The notes beneath the pieces were generated by a model. It ran no database searches. It saw only the letters and a program-made list of their open reading frames with translations, and was not told the origin of the DNA. Position numbers and translations under genes: made by a program. A stretch of 17,466 bases of DNA. It comes from Coriobacteriaceae bacterium. GTDB lineage: Bacteria > Actinomycetota > Coriobacteriia > Coriobacteriales > Eggerthellaceae. The stretch spans positions 1-17,466 of the forward strand of contig SFII01000024.1 of assembly GCA_004555335.1 (NCBI GenBank). The letters run 5' to 3'. This document shows, piece after piece, positions 13,552-17,466 of this stretch. Positions within the stretch are counted from its first letter, which is position 1. Every line of letters starts with the position of its first letter.

Positions 13552-15722
13552 CACATACCCACCACCACATCGGGTTCCTTGTTGGTGGGGCATTCGGGAT
13601 CGATGCACTGCATGTGGGGCTTGCTTCGGAATGGCGTGACCTTGATTTGCGGCATGCCGCATACCGGGCAGGGTGTTTCGGTGGATTCCACCTTGCCCTT
13701 GGGCAGCGGATAGGTGACATCGCAGTCGGGCCAGCCCGCACAGCCGATGAACATGGAACGGGTCTTCTGCGACGCGCGCAGCTGCAGGTCCTTGCCGCAC
13801 TTGGGGCATTTGCCCACATAGGCGTCTGCGGCGACCGCATCCGCGAGCGCGTCCTTCACCTCTTCGGAATGGGGAAGCAGCTCCGCCAGCTGGTCGGAAA
13901 GCAGGTTGCGGCTGTGCATGACCACCTCGTCCTTGGTGACCTTGCCCTGGGCGATGCTGTCCATCTCGCGCTCCAACTGCGCGGTCATATCGGGCGTGGT
14001 CACATGGGGCGCGAAGGATCCCAGCGCATCGCAGACCGCCATGCCCAGCGCAGACGGCTCGATGGGTTCGTTCTGCACGTACTTCACGGTGTACAGGCGC
14101 TCGATGATGCTATGGCGCGTCGACTTGGTGCCCAGGCCGCGCTTTTCCATCTCCTGGATGAGCTTGCCCTGGGAATACCTTGCCGGCGGCTCGGTCTGCT
14201 TCTTCGTCAGGCTTGCGCCCTTGAAGTCGATTTCAGCCCCCTCGACCAGGGCGGGCAGCTGCTCGTCCTTCTTCTGGCCGTACGGGTAGATCTCGCGGAA
14301 GCCGGGCTTCACCAGCACGTCGCCGCGCGCAACGAAGAGCTCGCCGTTCACGTTCAGGCCCACCTTGGTGCCCTCGATGGTGGCGGGACCGGAAAGGGTT
14401 GCCAGGAAACGGCGCGCGATCAGGTTATAGAGCTTGTATGCGGAGGCGTCCAGGGTATCGGGGGTCGCCGCATTGGTGGGATGGATGGGCGGATGGTCGG
14501 TGGTCTCCTGCTTGCCGCGGGTCGCATGCAAGGGACCGCCCGCAAGCAGATTCTTGCAGTAGGGGGCGTACGCCGGGTTGCCCGCCAGCTTTTCCACAGT
14601 AGCCGCCAGATCCAGGGACGCGGGATAGACCGTGTTGTCGACGCGCGGATAGCTGATATAGCCGTCCATGTACAGGCTTTCGGCGATGCGCATGGTGCGT
14701 GCAGGGGAAATGCCCTCGGCGGAAGCCGCCGCCATCAAGGAGGTGGTATTGAAAGGTGCCGGGGGCTGCTGGGTGCGCGTGCGCTTTTCGATGCTTGCGA
14801 CCAGGGCGCGGCTCTGGCCCTGGACGTGCTCCATGACAGCCTTGGCGCTTGCCTCGTCTTTGAAGCGCGCAGTCGAATGGGGCGCGCTGAACTCCATTTC
14901 GGAATTATCGAAATCGCCCTTGATCACCCAGTAGTCTTCGGGGACGAATGCCAAGCGCTCGCGCTCGCGCTCCACGATGAGCGCGAGCGTGGGGGTCTGC
15001 ACCCTGCCGGCGCTGCGCACATTGCCGTAACCGGCGAACTTCACCAGGGTGAGGTAGCGGGTCAGGGCGGCACCCCAGATCAGGTCGATATCCTGCCTGG
15101 AACGTCCCGCGCTCGCCAGATCCATGTCCATATCCACCAGATTCTGGAAGGCATGGTTGATTTCCTGCTTGGTGATCGCGGAATAGCGCGCACGGGAAAC
15201 GGGTGCGGTCTCGTTCGCCTGGCGGATGCACGAAAGCGCATCGGCGCCGATCAACTCGCCCTCGCGGTCGAAGTCGGTCGCAATCACGATGCTGTCCGCC
15301 TTCTTCGCCAGGTTCTTGAGCGAGCGGATGATGTCCTTTTCCTTGGGAAGCTTCTCGATGGGCGCATAGACCAGATACGGCAGCGAGTCCATCTTCCACG
15401 CAGAAAGCTCGACGCCGTCTTCGGTGAAGGGCTTCTTTTTCTTGAAGGGGGGCTTGGGCAGGCTGCTAGGGATGTCTGCCGGGATCATTTCGCCATTCGC
15501 GTCGACGGCAGCCCAGCCGCCGCGCTTGCGATACACCAGATGGGGGGCGAAGTTCGGTTCGAGGATATGGCCGCGCAGGCCGATGGTGACCCAATCCTCC
15601 CCATCGCATTGGAAACGGTAGACAGGCGTGGAATACACCTTGTCCGCTTTCGGCTTGCCCGTTCCCAGAAGCTCTGCGATCTTCTGGGCGGCGATATTCT
15701 TCTCGGTTACAACAAGCTTCAC
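13533..15722 (-). CDS. topA: DNA topoisomerase I (type IA, archaeal-like), C terminus frameshifted
   Basis: A 729-residue type IA topoisomerase, relaxing negative supercoils. The start is GTG 15722, with GGGAGG 7 bases upstream. The Toprim domain opens 'LVVTEKNIAAQKIAELL' and holds the metal motif 'ATDFDREGELIG' (D150, D152, E154). 'RSAGRVQTPTLALIVERE' is conserved, and the likely catalytic tyrosine is Tyr358 in 'YMDGYISYPRVDN'. Two zinc ribbons follow (C639, C642, C661, C667; C685, C688, C706, C711). The 'TEK' and 'ISYPR' forms resemble the archaeal-type branch rather than E. coli TopA. After 'PTNKEPDVVVGM' the frame ends abruptly in WPPWWW and TAA. The expected third ribbon and basic tail continue in the -1 frame down to 13339. 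The catalytic core is intact, so the enzyme is probably active, but with a shortened DNA-binding tail if the sequence is right. Confidence 0.93.
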   Translation of the reverse strand: MKLVVTEKNIAAQKIAELLGTGKPKADKVYSTPVYRFQCDGEDWVTIGLRGHILEPNFAPHLVYRKRGGWAAVDANGEMIPADIPSSLPKPPFKKKKPFTEDGVELSAWKMDSLPYLVYAPIEKLPKEKDIIRSLKNLAKKADSIVIATDFDREGELIGADALSCIRQANETAPVSRARYSAITKQEINHAFQNLVDMDMDLASAGRSRQDIDLIWGAALTRYLTLVKFAGYGNVRSAGRVQTPTLALIVERERERLAFVPEDYWVIKGDFDNSEMEFSAPHSTARFKDEASAKAVMEHVQGQSRALVASIEKRTRTQQPPAPFNTTSLMAAASAEGISPARTMRIAESLYMDGYISYPRVDNTVYPASLDLAATVEKLAGNPAYAPYCKNLLAGGPLHATRGKQETTDHPPIHPTNAATPDTLDASAYKLYNLIARRFLATLSGPATIEGTKVGLNVNGELFVARGDVLVKPGFREIYPYGQKKDEQLPALVEGAEIDFKGASLTKKQTEPPARYSQGKLIQEMEKRGLGTKSTRHSIIERLYTVKYVQNEPIEPSALGMAVCDALGSFAPHVTTPDMTAQLEREMDSIAQGKVTKDEVVMHSRNLLSDQLAELLPHSEEVKDALADAVAADAYVGKCPKCGKDLQLRASQKTRSMFIGCAGWPDCDVTYPLPKGKVESTETPCPVCGMPQIKVTPFRSKPHMQCIDPECPTNKEPDVVVGMWPPWWW

Positions 15723-15845
15723 GCGAAAACCTCCCTAGCATGAAAACGCGTGATCTACCCCAGAGGGTGGCGACGAGTACAACAGAATACAGCATTCTAC
15801 TATTTCGGGGACGACATCTTCCGCCTTACGGAAAGCTTGCAGGCG

Positions 15846-15875
15846 CCGATAATTGGAGCATTCGCGGATTATCGG
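15846..15875. promoter_or_regulatory. Spaced inverted repeat in the topA / exported-protein divergent gap
   Basis: CCGATAAT (15846-15853) and ATTATCGG (15868-15875) are perfect 8-base inverted arms 14 bases apart. They lie in the 229-base gap between divergent topA and the small exported-protein gene. The gap is AT-richer than its surroundings and must hold both promoters. TAGAAT-like -10 elements occur on each strand but without good -35 partners, so I do not call promoters. The repeat could be a regulator site for either gene. Confidence 0.35.
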
Positions 15876-15951
15876 AAATCCAAATAGAATCGAAAGGCAG
15901 CAGCGCTATCCTGATTCCGTCGAAACAACCCCTTCATAGAAAGCAGCTAGG

Positions 15952-16467
15952 ATGAGGCGAGCATTGCTTGTTGGCGTTCTTTCCGTTCTCGTGATCGTTC
16001 CCGCGTCGGTGGGCATCTACATGCTCGCATTCGGCGAGGAAGCACAGCCCCAAGAGCAATACTCCTCCCCCGCCAAGAAAGTGGTCACCGACTTCGTTTC
16101 CATGGATTCCGACCCCGAAACGCTCAATCCCAGCGACGTCTACAACGCCCGCAAGTCCAAATCCCAGCTCAACGACGCGCTTGTCGCCAATGCAGACACC
16201 ATCGCCGAACGAACCGGCACCAGCAGCGAGGAAGTCGCCTCCACGGTAGAGGGTATGGAAATCAAGAATTGGGAATCCACCTCGCTGCCCGAGACCGCCG
16301 CCGAAGACAAGTGCTTCGAAATGGAACTGGACGGCAACGTCGCCACCATCACCACCTATTCCTACCCCGACGACGAATACGTCACAATCAGCAGCGAGGA
16401 CTGCACCCTCACCTTGCGCGGACCCGAAGAAGCGGGAAACGACCTGGCCGAACTGGCCGCCGCATAA
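15952..16467 (+). CDS. Small membrane-anchored or exported hypothetical protein
   Basis: A 171-residue protein of unrecognised family. It begins MRR and a hydrophobic helix (residues ~4-26, ALLVGVLSVLVIVPASVGIY), giving a classic N-terminal membrane anchor or signal peptide. No lipobox cysteine follows, so it is not an obvious lipoprotein. The rest is acidic and hydrophilic: helical 'NARKSKSQLNDALVANADTI', then beta-like 'DKCFEMELDGNVATITTYSY' and 'EDCTLTLRG', ending in Ala-rich AELAAA. Two cysteines (in DKCFE and EDCTL) could form a disulfide outside the cell (inference). Start choice: the two arginines before the helix favour ATG 15952, although only AGG lies directly upstream. It is divergent from topA. 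Function is unknown. Confidence 0.75.
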   Translation: MRRALLVGVLSVLVIVPASVGIYMLAFGEEAQPQEQYSSPAKKVVTDFVSMDSDPETLNPSDVYNARKSKSQLNDALVANADTIAERTGTSSEEVASTVEGMEIKNWESTSLPETAAEDKCFEMELDGNVATITTYSYPDDEYVTISSEDCTLTLRGPEEAGNDLAELAAA

Positions 16468-16521
16468 GCGGGCACCCCGTACAAACGCACTCTCGTACCC
16501 GCCCCTCCCCACCTGGCGCTT

Positions 16522-16549
16522 GCCTGCGCACATACCCGAGGGCGCAGGC
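16522..16549 (+). repeat. Inverted repeat after the exported-protein gene
   Basis: GCCTGCGC (16522-16529) and GCGCAGGC (16542-16549) form a perfect 8-bp stem with a 12-base loop, about 55 bases past the stop at 16467. No T run follows, so it is at best a weak terminator. The rest of the gap 16468-16726 is Pro- and His-codon-like in all frames and shows no gene. TTGACG at 16654-16659 is a good -35 hexamer for the next gene but lacks a matching -10. Confidence 0.35.
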
Positions 16550-16726
16550 GAATCCATCGCCCATCATATGCATCCTGCACCCATGTGCCATGCAAGCTAG
16601 ACCGGCTGCATGCACCCGCCTTCCCACCCGCCTGCTCGCTTTCACCTTCCCCCTTGACGAATCCCCCGCACGGTCGCACCATTGAACACGTGCATCTGGG
16701 AGGAGGCCCTATAGGAGGAACATACT

Positions 16727-17466
16727 GTGAGCGACACGAACGAATGCCTCGTGTGCCAAGCCCCTATCGAATACATCGATGCAGAAGAACAGATGGAATG
16801 CTTCATGTGCCACAAGACCGAAGGCAGCAAATGCCGTTGCGTCAATGGCCATTTCGTATGCAATGAATGCCATTCCAAAGGCATGGACCAGATGTTCAAG
16901 GTCTGCCTGAACCACAAATCCAAAAACCCCTTCACCGTCTTAGAGGACCTGATGAATATGGATTGCTGCCATATGAACGGCCCCGAGCACCACGTCTTCC
17001 TTTCCTCCGCACTCCTGACCGCCTACAAGAACGCAGGAGGCGACATCGATCTGGAAAATGCGCTCAAGGAAAGCTACGTGCGCGGAGCGAAAGTGCCCGG
17101 CGGCACCTGCGGCTTCTGGGGAACCTGCGGTGCAGCCGTTTCCTCGGGCCAATTCGTATCCATCGTGACGAAGTCGAACCCCTTGGCCGATGAGCCCTGG
17201 GGGCTGTGCAACAAGATGACCGCCAACAGCCTTACCGCTATCGCCGATGTTGGCGGACCGCGTTGCTGCAAGCGCAACTGCTGGCTTGCCCTCTATCAGG
17301 CGATCGACTTCGCCAAGGAGAATCTGGGTGTGGAAATGGAGGCCGATAAGGTGATTTCCTGCAACCACATCCCCGAAAACAAGCAGTGCATCGGCAAGCG
17401 CTGCCCCTTCGCGCCCGTCAACGCACGCAAGAAGATGCAAGAGCTCGAGAGCCTGGAAAAGGGCGA
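16727..17466 (+). CDS. DUF5714 family Cys-rich protein (partial, cut by right edge)
   Basis: The first 246 residues of a protein running off the window. GTG 16727 is chosen because AGGAGGA (16713-16719) lies 7 bases upstream. The sequence matches DUF5714 as I recall it: N-terminal zinc-finger-like 'CLVCQAPIEY', 'MECFMCHK' and 'CRCVNGHFVCNECH', then 'MNGPEHHVFLSSALLTAYKN', 'VPGGTCGFWGTCGAAVSSG', 'GGPRCCKRNCWLALYQAIDF' and 'ENKQCIGKRCPF'. Twenty cysteines are visible, mostly in pairs, suggesting zinc or iron-sulfur sites. Family members occur in methanogens and anaerobic bacteria and are sometimes annotated as methyltransferase-associated; the reaction is not established. A second GGGAGGAGG just upstream of the ribosome binding site is notable. 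The gene is not obviously coupled to the upstream exported-protein gene (259-base gap). Confidence 0.85.
   Translation, partial: MSDTNECLVCQAPIEYIDAEEQMECFMCHKTEGSKCRCVNGHFVCNECHSKGMDQMFKVCLNHKSKNPFTVLEDLMNMDCCHMNGPEHHVFLSSALLTAYKNAGGDIDLENALKESYVRGAKVPGGTCGFWGTCGAAVSSGQFVSIVTKSNPLADEPWGLCNKMTANSLTAIADVGGPRCCKRNCWLALYQAIDFAKENLGVEMEADKVISCNHIPENKQCIGKRCPFAPVNARKKMQELESLEKG

Noticed and set aside
13536..13556. Programmed -1 frameshifting in topA
   Set aside because: The run TGG CCC CCT is not a canonical X XXY YYZ slippery heptamer, since slipping would mis-pair a Pro tRNA on GCC. The first CxxC of the ribbon is also missing, so a deletion explains more.
13614..15743. ~709-codon plus-strand frame opposite topA
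   Set aside because: His-, Gly- and Arg-rich antisense shadow with no motif; the opposite strand carries Toprim and catalytic tyrosine motifs.
16362..16682. Minus-strand frames across the gap before the DUF5714 gene
   Set aside because: Low-quality composition and no start signals; they overlap the coding end of the exported-protein gene antisense.
1..17466. CRISPR arrays, insertion sequences, tRNA or rRNA genes, attachment sites
   Set aside because: No regularly spaced repeats, transposase or recombinase motifs, or cloverleaf-like sequences were seen on either strand by reading alone.

Overview
The window is a GC-rich (roughly 60%), densely coded bacterial chromosome segment. Most genes lie on the minus strand with short or negative spacing. 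The archaeal-type topoisomerase I with C-terminal zinc ribbons and a Lys/Ala tail, the order tmk-holB-ricT(PSP1)-pncB-degV, and the mix of strict-anaerobe families (PflA-like radical SAM, DUF5714, DUF6323/DUF6179) suggest an anaerobic actinobacterium of the Coriobacteriia, probably Eggerthellaceae-like. That placement is inference; there is no rRNA gene or other taxonomic marker here.

Layout, left to right. Positions 1-360: the 3' end of an unidentified plus-strand gene and a strong terminator. Positions 461-1724: two overlapping plus-strand genes of the DUF6323 and DUF6179 families. Positions 1675-4319 (minus): a three-part protein with two gamma-glutamylcyclotransferase-like folds, then a winged-helix/WYL-like putative regulator. 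The regulator's 3' end overlaps the DUF6179 gene tail to tail. Positions 4490-6614 (minus): a 3-hydroxyisobutyrate-dehydrogenase-like protein with a Cys/His/Asp-rich tail, overlapping a PflA-like radical SAM gene, followed by a good terminator. Positions 6780-12572 (minus): a tightly coupled five-gene run, tmk > holB > ricT > pncB > degV, covering dTMP kinase, clamp-loader delta', a PSP1/RicT protein, nicotinate phosphoribosyltransferase and a DegV fatty-acid-binding protein. Positions 12784-15722 (minus): topA and a universal stress protein, closed by a terminator. Positions 15952-17466 (plus): a small membrane-anchored or exported protein and a Cys-rich DUF5714 protein running off the right edge.

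The minus-strand core combines DNA replication and topology (topA, tmk, holB) with NAD salvage (pncB) and a possible RNA-processing factor (ricT). The left third holds little-characterised accessory genes.

The most notable anomaly is in topA. Its reading frame breaks inside the third C-terminal zinc ribbon. The remaining ribbon half and the Lys/Ala-rich tail are intact in another frame, next to repeated ACC triplets. Other items worth a second look are the double-cyclotransferase fusion with a perfect 17-bp palindrome upstream, the metal-binding-like tail on the dehydrogenase homologue, and the roughly 200-residue basic disordered tail on RicT. I found no CRISPR array, insertion sequence, tRNA or rRNA.
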